Part shown: positions 1 through 7,001 of the stretch, one piece after another
Layout of the letters: every line of letters starts with the position of its first letter
Position numbering within the stretch: the first letter of the stretch is position 1
NCBI GenBank assembly: GCA_046733635.1
Contig: JBKPPO010000336.1
Location: 1-24,878 of the forward strand
Source of the DNA: CADEED01 sp046733635
Lineage (GTDB): Bacteria; Pseudomonadota; Gammaproteobacteria; Steroidobacterales; Steroidobacteraceae
Reading direction: 5' to 3'
DNA length: 24,878 bases
The notes under the pieces: generated by a model
Told to the model about the DNA's origin: nothing
The model's database searches: none
The model's input: the letters and a program-made list of their open reading frames with translations, nothing else
Translations under genes and position numbers: made by a program

Positions 1-88
1 TGCAACTGTAAGTTCAAGTCCGAGCTAGCTTTTATCGGCAACCACGCATGACTGCAAGGCTACCGCGTCACGGATACCATACGCGCCC

Positions 89-775
89 ATGGAGTTGTTC
101 AACGACCTGCTTCCCGAACCCCTGCCCGCCGAACCCATGGCGCTCGCCCATGCCTGGTTCAGCACCGCGCTCGCTGCGCGTCAGCAGCCCAATCCCGACG
201 CCATGGTGCTGGCCACGGCCAGCGCCGACGGCATGCCCTCGGCTCGCATCGTGCTCTGCAAGGAGTTCGATGTCGAACAGGGCCGCGTCTCCTTCGTGAG
301 CAATTACGACTCGCGCAAGGGCCGCGAACTCGCTGAGAACGCCCGTGCCGCGCTGGTATTCCACTGGGACCATTCGCATCGCCAGATCCGCATGGAAGGC
401 GTCGTCGTGAAGGCGCCCGGCGCGGAAAGTGACTCGTACTTCGCCTCGCGCAACTGGCAACGACGCATCGGTGCCTGGGCCAGCGCGCAAAGCCAGCCGC
501 TGCGCTCACGCGAGCAACTCAATCTGGCCGTGAAGGCCGCGGCCGACAGATTCGGCGCGCCCGAACCGACGCTCGAGAACATCAACGACACCCCGGCCGC
601 GGTGATTCCGCGTCCGCCGTTCTGGGGCGGCTACTACGTCTGGGCGGACGCCGTGGAGCTTTGGATCGAGGGCGCCTCGCGCATCCACGAACGCGCGCGA
701 TGGACGCGCTCGCTAACTACCGCGGGCGCGGGTTTCCGCGCCGGTCCGTGGTCGGCGACTCGCCTGCAGCCCTGA
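89..775 (+). CDS. pdxH: Pyridoxamine/pyridoxine 5'-phosphate oxidase
   Basis: FMN-dependent oxidase that turns pyridoxine or pyridoxamine 5'-phosphate into PLP in the cytoplasm, using O2. The 228-residue product is close to the family length. Seen: the FMN-binding stretch SARIVLCKEFD (51-61), SNYDSRKGREL (71-81), the GAWASAQSQPL segment (128-138), RPPFWGGY (175-182), the substrate-site R-x-H within SRIHERARW (197-205), and the usual C-terminal WSATRLQP. The family's N-terminal helix is short here. ATG at 89 is the natural start, because nothing upstream resembles the family. The following gene starts 20 bp downstream and is probably co-transcribed. The PLP-dependent BioA in the same window would use the product, but nothing links their regulation. 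A CTAACTACC word lies at 713-721. Confidence 0.95.
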   Translation: MELFNDLLPEPLPAEPMALAHAWFSTALAARQQPNPDAMVLATASADGMPSARIVLCKEFDVEQGRVSFVSNYDSRKGRELAENARAALVFHWDHSHRQIRMEGVVVKAPGAESDSYFASRNWQRRIGAWASAQSQPLRSREQLNLAVKAAADRFGAPEPTLENINDTPAAVIPRPPFWGGYYVWADAVELWIEGASRIHERARWTRSLTTAGAGFRAGPWSATRLQP

Positions 776-794
776 GCGACAGGATCTCGTCCGC

Positions 795-1568
795 GTGTGG
801 CGCCAGATCCGCATCGGCTTCCTGCTGTTCATCCTCGCGATCGCCGCCTGGTCGAACTGGTATGACCGGCTGAGCACCACCGATTGGGACGAGACGCTCA
901 CGATCGGCGTTTTTCCAATAGATGACGCAGGTGATCCGGTCACGCGCGCATACATCGGGTCTCTGGACCACGGCGACGTCGTCGATGTGCAGGACTTCCT
1001 CAACGAAGAGGCCCGGGAATACGGAATCGGGATTCCCACACCGGTGAGCGTCCGCATGTTCCCCCCCGTGACCGAACCGCCGCCTGAACGCGACGCCAGC
1101 AGCGGCATCCTGGGCAACATGTGGTGGAGCCTCAAGATGCGCCTGTATGCGCGGCGCGCCTCGCGCGCCAGCGGACTGCCTGCACCGCAGATCCGGATCT
1201 TCGTGCGGTATCACAACCCCTCGTTCACGCAGCGTGTGCCGCATTCCGTTGGCATGCAGAAAGGGCTCGTGGGCGTGGTGCATGCGTTCGCGGAAGACGC
1301 CACACGCGGCGCCAACAACGTGGTGATCGCGCACGAGGTGTTGCACACGTTGGGCGCCAGTGACAAATACGACCTGACCAGTCTCGCGCCGCTGTTCCCG
1401 ATCGGGTACGCCGAGCCCGATCGTTATCCGAGGTTTCCGCAGCCTTTCACCGAAATCATGGCGGGCCGGCGCGCGGTTACGCCCGTCGAGTTCGAGATGC
1501 CCCGCTCGCTCGACGAGGTCATCGTGGGCCCGGCCACGGCGCTCGAGATCCGGTGGATCCGCCAGTGA
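795..1568 (+). CDS. Membrane-anchored metzincin-like zinc metalloprotease, unknown role
   Basis: Unrecognised as a named gene. The 257-residue product starts at GTG 795, just before a hydrophobic N-terminal segment (about 7-18, FLLFILAIAAW), so it is probably an inner-membrane anchor or uncleaved signal. The central part has no recognisable repeats. At 180-190 there is a complete HExxHxxGxxD zinc motif (H180, E181, H184, G187, D190; HEVLHTLGASD), and IM at 221-222 of FTEIMAG (218-224) could be the Met-turn about 30 residues later. That combination defines metzincins, with Asp as third ligand as in snapalysin-like enzymes. It sits between pdxH and an ABC ATPase whose GTG overlaps its stop. The substrate is unknown. 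The catalytic reading is inference from the motif; an inactive relative cannot be excluded. Confidence 0.7.
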   Translation: MWRQIRIGFLLFILAIAAWSNWYDRLSTTDWDETLTIGVFPIDDAGDPVTRAYIGSLDHGDVVDVQDFLNEEAREYGIGIPTPVSVRMFPPVTEPPPERDASSGILGNMWWSLKMRLYARRASRASGLPAPQIRIFVRYHNPSFTQRVPHSVGMQKGLVGVVHAFAEDATRGANNVVIAHEVLHTLGASDKYDLTSLAPLFPIGYAEPDRYPRFPQPFTEIMAGRRAVTPVEFEMPRSLDEVIVGPATALEIRWIRQ

Positions 1569-2329
1569 CGACGCTGCTGCAGGCCGCAGCTCTCACGGTC
1601 ACGGTGCCGGGCCGCGCGCTGGTGCGGGACCTCGACTTCGATCTCCGGGCCGGTGAGTTCGTCGCCCTGCTGGGCGGAAATGGCGCGGGCAAGTCCCTGC
1701 TGCTGCGCTCGCTCGCCGGCCTGCGCGCGCCTCAGGGCGGCGCCATCCGCGTTGCAGGCGATCACATCGAGGCCATGGACCGTCGCTCCGTCGCAAGGGC
1801 TTTGGGATTCCTGCCGCAGGATCCGGAGGCTGCGCCCCAGGGTCTCGTGCACGATACCCTTCTACTGGGCCGATTCGCACACCTCGGCTTCTTCGAACCC
1901 ACGAGCGCCGCCGACGTCGCACGCGTCGATCATGCGCTCGAAGTCGTCGGACTCGCCGGCTTCGGCACGCGTGACCTCGGTTCGCTCTCGGGCGGCGAAC
2001 AACGCCGCGCCGCCATCGCGCGCCTGCTGGTGCAGGCGCCGTCCATCTATCTATTGGACGAACCCACCAACCACCTGGACCCCGCGCAACAAATCGCGGT
2101 GTTGCAGCGGATGCAGGAACTCTCGCGGGAAGGCGCCGGGATCATCGCCAGTCTTCACGATCCCAACCTGGCATTGCGATTCGCGGATCGCGTCGGCCTC
2201 ATGCGAGGCGATGGTTCGATGGAGATCGTGGCGACGGGCGCGCTCACGCCGGCTCACCTGGAGGACCTCTACGGACTGCGCTACGGCGAGACACGTCTCG
2301 GGGCGCTGAGGCTCATGGCCCCGGCTTGA
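1565..2329 (+). CDS. ABC transporter ATP-binding protein, FecE/BtuD-like
   Basis: ATPase subunit of an importer in the iron-siderophore/heme/cobalamin class. It has 254 residues from GTG 1565, whose GTGA overlaps the preceding stop; GTG 1553 is an alternative four codons upstream. Seen: Walker A GGNGAGKS (37-44), Q-loop Q85, signature LSGGEQ (141-146), Walker B IYLLDE (161-166), and the H-loop in SLHDPNLALRFADRV (196-210), a phrase typical of FecE, BtuD and HmuV ATPases. No permease (BtuC/FecCD type) or binding protein lies in the window. The riboswitch-btuB-adenosyltransferase unit 1.3 kb downstream makes cobalamin a plausible substrate, but that is inference from proximity. The 3' end overlaps the convergent gene by 17 bp. 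Confidence 0.85.
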   Translation: MTTLLQAAALTVTVPGRALVRDLDFDLRAGEFVALLGGNGAGKSLLLRSLAGLRAPQGGAIRVAGDHIEAMDRRSVARALGFLPQDPEAAPQGLVHDTLLLGRFAHLGFFEPTSAADVARVDHALEVVGLAGFGTRDLGSLSGGEQRRAAIARLLVQAPSIYLLDEPTNHLDPAQQIAVLQRMQELSREGAGIIASLHDPNLALRFADRVGLMRGDGSMEIVATGALTPAHLEDLYGLRYGETRLGALRLMAPA

Positions 2330-2774
2330 AACTCCGGCAATCGCTGACGACGCGGTCGATCAACGATTCGAACGGCGGCGGCTCGCCTTCGAGGCTGTAC
2401 CAGCGCGTCGCCACGTCCGTGCGGCGCTGGCGCACCGCCTCGTCCTCCACGAACGCGATCTCCTGGATCCGCAGCAGGCGATCGAGCGGATCGCCATTTC
2501 GCCTGGCGTCGAGTGCGCGCATCGCGACGAACAACTCCACCTCGCAATGCTCGGGCATGCCGGTGTCCCGCTTCACTGTCACCGCAGCCGTATCGTCCGC
2601 GGTTTCGATCCCGGGCGCTGCCTCGCCATTGGCCGGCGATTCGGCCGCAGGTGCGGCAGCAGCCTGGCTCGCCGCCTGACGTTGCTCCGCCAGGCTCTTG
2701 CTCGCGTTGTAGGCGTAGATCAACGCCGCCACCGCCAGGATGCCGAAGATGCCCCAGCGGAGGAACGGCCCCAT
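2313..2774 (-). CDS. Small membrane-anchored hypothetical protein
   Basis: Not recognised. The 153-residue product has an N-terminal transmembrane helix (about 6-22, RWGIFGILAVAALIYAY), a polar Ala/Glu/Pro-rich linker (about 27-65) and a C-terminal soluble domain of about 80 residues with two cysteines (in EHCEVE and SDCRSF). The orientation predicts one anchor with the rest probably periplasmic. Its ATG shares one base with the TGA of the phosphatase gene upstream (TGATG), so the two are translationally coupled. The last 17 bp overlap the convergent ABC ATPase gene. No function is proposed. Confidence 0.75.
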   Translation of the reverse strand: MGPFLRWGIFGILAVAALIYAYNASKSLAEQRQAASQAAAAPAAESPANGEAAPGIETADDTAAVTVKRDTGMPEHCEVELFVAMRALDARRNGDPLDRLLRIQEIAFVEDEAVRQRRTDVATRWYSLEGEPPPFESLIDRVVSDCRSFKPGP

Positions 2775-3550
2775 CAGGTACCGAACCTCACCGTGTCGAG
2801 GATGGACTGGTGCAAGGGACCATTCGTGGCCAGCACCGTGGTCGTCGCCAAATTCACGGGCGCACCCTTGAGATCCGTGAAACGGCCGCCCGCCTCTTCC
2901 ACGATGACGGTGAGCGCGGCGATGTCGAGGATGTTGACGTCGGACTCCAGAACCACATCCAGCGCAGCGCGCGCCAGCAGATGGTAATGCACGAAATCGC
3001 CGTAGCCGCGGATGCGGCTGATGCCACCTAACAACCCGCCGAAGCGCGACCAGGCCGGCGATGCCGCCAGCGTCTTGAGATTGCCCGTGGACACGATGGC
3101 ATTCTCGAGTTTGTCCACCTTGCTCACGTGGATCTGTTTGCCATTGAGGAACGCGCCCTTGCCGGTTTCAGCCCAGGCGAGTTCGTCATAGGCCGGCGCG
3201 CAGGACACGCCGAGCACGAAACGCCCGCCGCGCATCAGCGCGATCTGTGTCGAAAAGAACGGGCACTCGCGAACGAAGGACTTGGTGCCGTCGATGGGAT
3301 CCACCAGCCAGACGCTCTCGGCGTCCATGTCGGACTTGCCGGTCTCCTCGCCGTAGAAGCCATACGAGGGAAAACGCTTCGAGAGAAGATCGCGAATGGC
3401 CTCTTCCGAGCGCACATCGGCTTCGGTGACCGGCGTCTTGTCCGCCTTCACTTCGATCTTCACGTTGCGTTGATAGAAGCCGCGGATCACGTCGGCGGCG
3501 GCGCGGGCCGCGTCGAGTGCGGCCTGTAGTTCCTGGGAGGGTGCGGTCAT
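2774..3550 (-). CDS. hisN: Inositol monophosphatase family phosphatase, probably histidinol-phosphatase
   Basis: Mg-dependent, Li-sensitive-type phosphomonoesterase. It has 258 residues from ATG 3550; a TTG 39 bp upstream is also in frame but adds only a non-family tail. Metal-site motifs seen: GEE (67-69), DPIDGTKSF (84-92) with D84 and D87, and the second Asp in VNILDIAA (D209), followed by EEAGGRFTD. The DGTKSFVRECPFF phrasing fits HisN-type histidinol-phosphatases (last phosphatase step of histidine synthesis) better than SuhB or CysQ, but substrate cannot be settled by motif. No other his gene is nearby. It is coupled to a small membrane protein gene at its 3' end. The divergent B12 riboswitch unit starts about 75 bp upstream. 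Confidence 0.85.
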   Translation of the reverse strand: MTAPSQELQAALDAARAAADVIRGFYQRNVKIEVKADKTPVTEADVRSEEAIRDLLSKRFPSYGFYGEETGKSDMDAESVWLVDPIDGTKSFVRECPFFSTQIALMRGGRFVLGVSCAPAYDELAWAETGKGAFLNGKQIHVSKVDKLENAIVSTGNLKTLAASPAWSRFGGLLGGISRIRGYGDFVHYHLLARAALDVVLESDVNILDIAALTVIVEEAGGRFTDLKGAPVNLATTTVLATNGPLHQSILDTVRFGT

Positions 3551-3583
3551 GGCGGGCGAAGCCTGCGGGAGCGCCGCCGGAAC

Positions 3584-3612
3584 TGTCAATTCACGGGGAA
3601 TGCCGTTAGAGT
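3584..3612 (+). promoter_or_regulatory. Weak candidate promoter ahead of the B12 riboswitch
   Basis: TAGAGT at 3607-3612 matches four of six bases of a sigma70 -10 box and lies about 14 bases before the first conserved riboswitch bases, where transcription would have to begin. The hexamer 17 bases upstream (TGTCAA, 3584-3589) is a poor -35. This is position-led inference only. Confidence 0.25.
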
Positions 3613-3625
3613 GCGCCCCGCCGAA

Positions 3626-3815
3626 AGGTTACGGGAAGCTGGTGAGCCGGGAAAAACGGCGATTCCAGCACTGCCCCCGCAACGGTGATCGAACCCGCAG
3701 CATGCCAGACGCCACTGGGTGGTCCTCACGACGAGGACACCTGGGAAGGCGGCATGTGGAAGCCAGGCCTCCGCGCCCGGCTTCGGTTCGAGAGTCCGGA
3801 GACCGGCCGATCGGT
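3626..3815 (+). ncRNA. Cobalamin (adenosylcobalamin) riboswitch
   Basis: A cis-acting RNA aptamer that binds a cobalamin cofactor and lowers expression of the downstream gene. Seen in order: a 5' GGTT (3627-3630), the GGGAAGCTGGTGAGCC block (3633-3648), the core CACTGCCCCCGCAACGGT (3680-3697), a variable peripheral stem region with self-complementary GTCCTC/GAGGAC arms (3722-3737), and a full B12 box AGTCCGGAGACCGGCC (3793-3808). Order and spacing match the cobalamin riboswitch family. It precedes a BtuB-type receptor gene by about 110 bases, the classic context. Boundaries are approximate to within about 10 bases. Confidence 0.93.
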
Positions 3816-3845
3816 AGTTCCCAGTGATGCGGCGGGCATCGGGAC

Positions 3846-3858
3846 GGGCCATCGGCCC
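3846..3858 (+). promoter_or_regulatory. Short hairpin in the btuB leader, possible expression platform
   Basis: GGGCC-ATC-GGCCC forms a perfect 5-bp stem with a 3-base loop between the B12 box and btuB, followed by a pyrimidine-rich run lacking a clear T tract. It might take part in the riboswitch switch, but no anti-terminator partner was worked out. Sequestration of the btuB ribosome site is equally possible. Confidence 0.3.
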
Positions 3859-3922
3859 TCTCTCCTCTCGTCACCGGGTGTTCACCTTTCAGCCATGCGG
3901 GCGTGCATGGAAGGACTCCTCT

Positions 3923-5755
3923 GTGATTCGCCAATTCCGTTTTTCTCCGCTGTCGGCCGGCATCGCCGCCGCGCTCCTGTCTACTTCGGCCATCGCGCAG
4001 GATGAACTGCACGAGACGGTCATCACCGCCACACGCACCCCGGTGCCGCTGGATTCGGTCGGCGCGCCGGTCATCGTGATTTCGCGCGATGACATCGAGC
4101 GTTCGCTCGCCACCGATGTGAGCGAACTGCTTCACGGCCAGGCCGGGCTCGAGCTCTCGCGCAACGGCGGACTCGGCCAGACGACCACACTGTTCACACG
4201 CGGCACCGACAGCAACCATACCGTGGTGCTCGTCGATGGCGTGCGTATCAATCCGGGCACGATCGGCGGCGCGGCCCTGCAGAACATCGCGCCCGAATCC
4301 ATCGAGCGAATCGAGATCGTCAAAGGCCCGCGCTCCTCTTTATATGGCACCGATGCCATCGGCGGCGTGATCCAGGTGTTCACGCGCGGCGCCTCGCAGG
4401 AAGGCTTCAGCGCCGGCGCCACGTACGGCAGCAACGAGACGCAACAATTGTTCGGCGATGCCGCGTTCGCGGCCGGCGAACGCTGGCGTTTCGGCCTCGG
4501 CGGCAGTTACGCCGAGAGCGAAGGCATCCCCGTGTTCGTCGACAGCGCGACCGACCGCGGCTATCGCAACGTCACGGGCCGCGCGTCCGTGGAATTCGCC
4601 GCGACGGAAGCGTTCACCGTCCGCGCGCGCGCCTGGCGCGCCACCGGCCGCACCGAATACGCCGATCAGGACTTCTTCAGCGGCGACTTCATCGACCGCT
4701 CCAACGATTTCGAGACCAGCGTGTACTCGGTGGAAGGCGACTACCGTGCGGCCAGCGGTCTCGGCGTCCGCGTGACGGCCAGCCGCGCCAACGACGACAT
4801 CGATCAGCTGCAGGACAACTTTGGCAGCTTCGATTTCGCGCACACCCGCCGCAACAACATCGATGCGCAGGTGGATCTGCCGGAAGTCGGTGGCCACGCG
4901 CTCACATTCGGCCTGCAGCGCAGTGACGAGGAGACGGACGCGTTGTCATTCGGCACCGGCTTCGATGAGAGCACCTCGGTGACGCAGGCGTTCGCGCAGG
5001 ACCAGTTCGAGATCGGCCGCGTGGGATCGCGCCTCGCCGTGGGCTTCGTGGATCACGAAACCTTCGGCAACGAACTCACGTGGAACGCCGAAGTCGGCGT
5101 GGGCTTCGACACGGGCACGCGCATCGCGTTGTCCGGCGGCAAGGCTTTCCGCGCGCCCGACGCCACGGATCGCTTCGGCTTCGGCGGCAATCCGGACCTG
5201 GAGCCTGAAGTCTCGCGCCAGGTGGAATTCTCGGTGCGTCAGAAGCTGGGCGAGAAGCAGCAGCTTTCGCTCGCGGCCTTCGACAACCGCATCCGCGATC
5301 TCATCAATTACGTGGTGCTGGATTTCAATACCTTCGACGGCGAGAACCAGAACATCGACCGCGCGCGCATCAAGGGCGTGGAACTGGGCTGGGCCTATGC
5401 GGGAGAAGCCTGGCGCGCACGCGCCGATCTCACGCTGCAGGATCCGCGCAACGAGGACACCGACACCCGTCTGCTGCGCCGTTCGCGCGAGGCCCTGTCG
5501 GTGGCCGTGAATCGCACCGTGGGCAAACTCGACCTGGGCGTGGACGTCGTCGCTTCGGGCAATCGCAAGGATGTCGGCGCCGCGACGCTGGATTCGTACA
5601 CGCTCGTGAACGCCACGCTGCGTTACCGCGCCACGGATGCGCTGTCCGTCCAGGGCCGCTTCGAGAACCTGCTCGATGAGGACTACGCGTTCGCACAGGG
5701 TTACCGGACGGAAGGCCGGACGTACACGATCGGAGTACGCTTCAGCTTCGACTGA
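3923..5755 (+). CDS. btuB: TonB-dependent vitamin B12 outer-membrane receptor
   Basis: Outer-membrane beta-barrel that takes up cobalamin using TonB/proton-motive force. It has 610 residues from GTG 3923, close to E. coli BtuB (614). This start is chosen because GGAAGGA (3909-3915) is a well-placed ribosome site and it begins a clean signal peptide (1-25, cleavage near AIA-QD); upstream in-frame starts would destroy it. Seen: TonB-box-like ETVITATRT (31-39), plug domain with LLHGQAGLELSRNGG, LFTRGTDSNHTVVLVDGVRI and IERIEIVKGPRSSLYG followed by GGVIQVFTRG, then the barrel, ending YTIGVRFSFD with a terminal aromatic strand. The cobalamin riboswitch directly upstream supports the substrate. The adenosyltransferase follows 17 bp after its stop. 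Confidence 0.93.
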   Translation: MIRQFRFSPLSAGIAAALLSTSAIAQDELHETVITATRTPVPLDSVGAPVIVISRDDIERSLATDVSELLHGQAGLELSRNGGLGQTTTLFTRGTDSNHTVVLVDGVRINPGTIGGAALQNIAPESIERIEIVKGPRSSLYGTDAIGGVIQVFTRGASQEGFSAGATYGSNETQQLFGDAAFAAGERWRFGLGGSYAESEGIPVFVDSATDRGYRNVTGRASVEFAATEAFTVRARAWRATGRTEYADQDFFSGDFIDRSNDFETSVYSVEGDYRAASGLGVRVTASRANDDIDQLQDNFGSFDFAHTRRNNIDAQVDLPEVGGHALTFGLQRSDEETDALSFGTGFDESTSVTQAFAQDQFEIGRVGSRLAVGFVDHETFGNELTWNAEVGVGFDTGTRIALSGGKAFRAPDATDRFGFGGNPDLEPEVSRQVEFSVRQKLGEKQQLSLAAFDNRIRDLINYVVLDFNTFDGENQNIDRARIKGVELGWAYAGEAWRARADLTLQDPRNEDTDTRLLRRSREALSVAVNRTVGKLDLGVDVVASGNRKDVGAATLDSYTLVNATLRYRATDALSVQGRFENLLDEDYAFAQGYRTEGRTYTIGVRFSFD

Positions 5756-5772
5756 ACGACACCGGAGGCGCC

Positions 5773-6330
5773 ATGGGCAATCGCTTGAGCAAGATCTACA
5801 CGCGCACGGGCGACGATGGCACCACCGGACTCGGCGATGGGAACCGCGTGCGCAAGGACGCTGCGCGCGTCGAGGCCTACGGCACCGTGGACGAAGCGAA
5901 CAGCGCGATTGGCGTGGTGCTCGCGGTGCCGGGCCTTCCCGGGGAAGTGACGCGGGCGCTCACCGGGATCCAGCACGACCTGTTCGATCTCGGCGGCGAG
6001 CTCTGCATCCCCGGCAGCAGCATGATCAAGGCTGAACGCATCACGGAGCTCGAGCAGCTTCTGGATGGGTTCAACGATCCGCTGCCACCGCTCAAGGATT
6101 TCATCCTGCCCGGCGGCGGCGCCGCGGCCGCCGCCTGTCATCTCGCCAGAACGATCGTGCGGCGCGCCGAGAGACGGGTGTGGACGCTCGCGGAGTCCGA
6201 GGCCGTCAATACCGAAGTGCCGCAATACCTCAACCGCCTCTCCGATCTCCTGTTCGTCATCGCCCGAGTGCTGGCGCGTCACGAAAACGGGTCCGAAGTC
6301 CTGTGGCGCCACGACCGCGGCCGCTCGTGA
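5773..6330 (+). CDS. pduO: PduO-type ATP:cob(I)alamin adenosyltransferase
   Basis: Transfers adenosyl from ATP to cob(I)alamin to make coenzyme B12 in the cytoplasm. The 185-residue product is normal length. Motifs seen: N-terminal IYTRTGDDGTTGLGDG (8-23) for ATP, VEAYGTVDEANSAIG (33-47), the ILPGGG loop (111-116), ARTIVRRAERR (125-135) and YLNRLSDLLFVIAR (152-165), all diagnostic of the PduO/MMAB fold rather than CobA/BtuR. GGAGG (5764-5768) precedes ATG 5773. It lies 17 bp behind btuB, so it is probably read from the same riboswitch-controlled transcript: import then activation. The symbol is a family name; cobO is also used for such genes. Confidence 0.93.
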   Translation: MGNRLSKIYTRTGDDGTTGLGDGNRVRKDAARVEAYGTVDEANSAIGVVLAVPGLPGEVTRALTGIQHDLFDLGGELCIPGSSMIKAERITELEQLLDGFNDPLPPLKDFILPGGGAAAAACHLARTIVRRAERRVWTLAESEAVNTEVPQYLNRLSDLLFVIARVLARHENGSEVLWRHDRGRS

Positions 6331-6365
6331 CCGTCGGACAAATCGGAACGTTCCTCGGACTCTAG

Positions 6366-6391
6366 AAAGCGGCGCCGGGGTTCACCGCCGC
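6366..6391 (-). terminator. Weak terminator-like hairpin after ampD
   Basis: On the minus strand GCGGCG (6391-6386) pairs with CGCCGC (6374-6369) around an 11-base loop and is followed by TTTCT, 27 bases past the ampD stop. The T tract is short, so this is a weak intrinsic terminator at best. It also lies in the 87-bp convergent gap after the adenosyltransferase gene. Confidence 0.3.
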
Positions 6392-6417
6392 GGCGTACAG
6401 CGAACTCTGCAACACGT

Positions 6418-6954
6418 TCAACGCACGCGGCTCCAGTCGAACGACGGCCCGGGATCGGTCTTCCGTCCCGGCGCCACGTCACTGTGGCCGACGATGCGGT
6501 CGGGCGTGATGGCGGGATAGGCGGCTAACAACTTCGGCAGGAGATCGCGCAGCGCCGCGTATTGCGCGTCCGTGTAGGGCACGTCGTCCGCGCCTTCGCA
6601 TTCGATGCCGATCGAATAGTCGTTGCAGGCTTCGCGTCCCTGCCAGCTCGACCGCCCCGCATGCCAGGCGCGGTCCTTGAACGACACGAACTGGATGACC
6701 TCGCCGTCGCGCCGCAGGAAGAGATGCGCGGATACGCGCAGGGCGGCAACTTCCGCGAAGTAGGGATGCGCCGCCGGCGGCAGGCTGCCCGTGAACAATC
6801 GCGACACCCAGGGTCCGCCGAACTCGCCGGGCGGCAGGCTGATCCCATGCAGCACGATCAGATCGGGCGCGACGCCCGCGGGACGTTCATCGAAGAACGG
6901 ACACAACACCTGCTTGATGCCGATCAGGAGGCCGGTGGCGGAGTCGACACGCAT
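6418..6954 (-). CDS. ampD: 1,6-anhydro-N-acetylmuramyl-L-alanine amidase
   Basis: Cytoplasmic zinc amidase that removes the peptide from anhydro-muropeptides in peptidoglycan recycling; in many gammaproteobacteria it keeps AmpR/AmpC beta-lactamase signalling low. It has 178 residues from ATG 6954 (E. coli AmpD 183). Seen: LHGISLPPGEFGGPW (35-49) with zinc ligand H36, HAGRSSWQGREACND (98-112), IGIECEG (115-121) with catalytic Glu, and GHSDVAPGRKTDPGPSF (156-172) carrying H157, K165 and D167. The loop after the first histidine and the short length separate it from periplasmic amidases such as AmiD. Divergent from bioA; an AmpE gene, often beside ampD, is absent. LL codons TTG TTA create a CTAACAACT word at 6525-6533. 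Confidence 0.93.
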   Translation of the reverse strand: MRVDSATGLLIGIKQVLCPFFDERPAGVAPDLIVLHGISLPPGEFGGPWVSRLFTGSLPPAAHPYFAEVAALRVSAHLFLRRDGEVIQFVSFKDRAWHAGRSSWQGREACNDYSIGIECEGADDVPYTDAQYAALRDLLPKLLAAYPAITPDRIVGHSDVAPGRKTDPGPSFDWSRVR

Positions 6955-6970
6955 GGGGCGCGAGCATGCC

Positions 6971-6979
6971 ACAATATTC
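6971..6979. promoter_or_regulatory. AT-rich core of the ampD/bioA divergent spacer
   Basis: ACAATATTC is the only AT-rich stretch in the 47-bp spacer between the ampD and bioA starts and could serve as a -10 in either direction. TCGACA at 6944-6949 resembles a -35 for bioA, but the spacing is about 20 bases. Weak. Confidence 0.2.
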
Positions 6980-7001
6980 GCGGCCAACCGCTGCACGAAC
7001 G

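Noticed and set aside
1..88. Possible gene or promoter at the left edge
   Set aside because: Only 88 bases; no convincing -35/-10 pair and no frame with family similarity.
3584..3589. Perfect TTGACA on the minus strand ahead of the phosphatase gene
   Set aside because: The position 17 bases downstream reads GCAGGC, not a -10 box, and would fall too close to the ATG at 3550.
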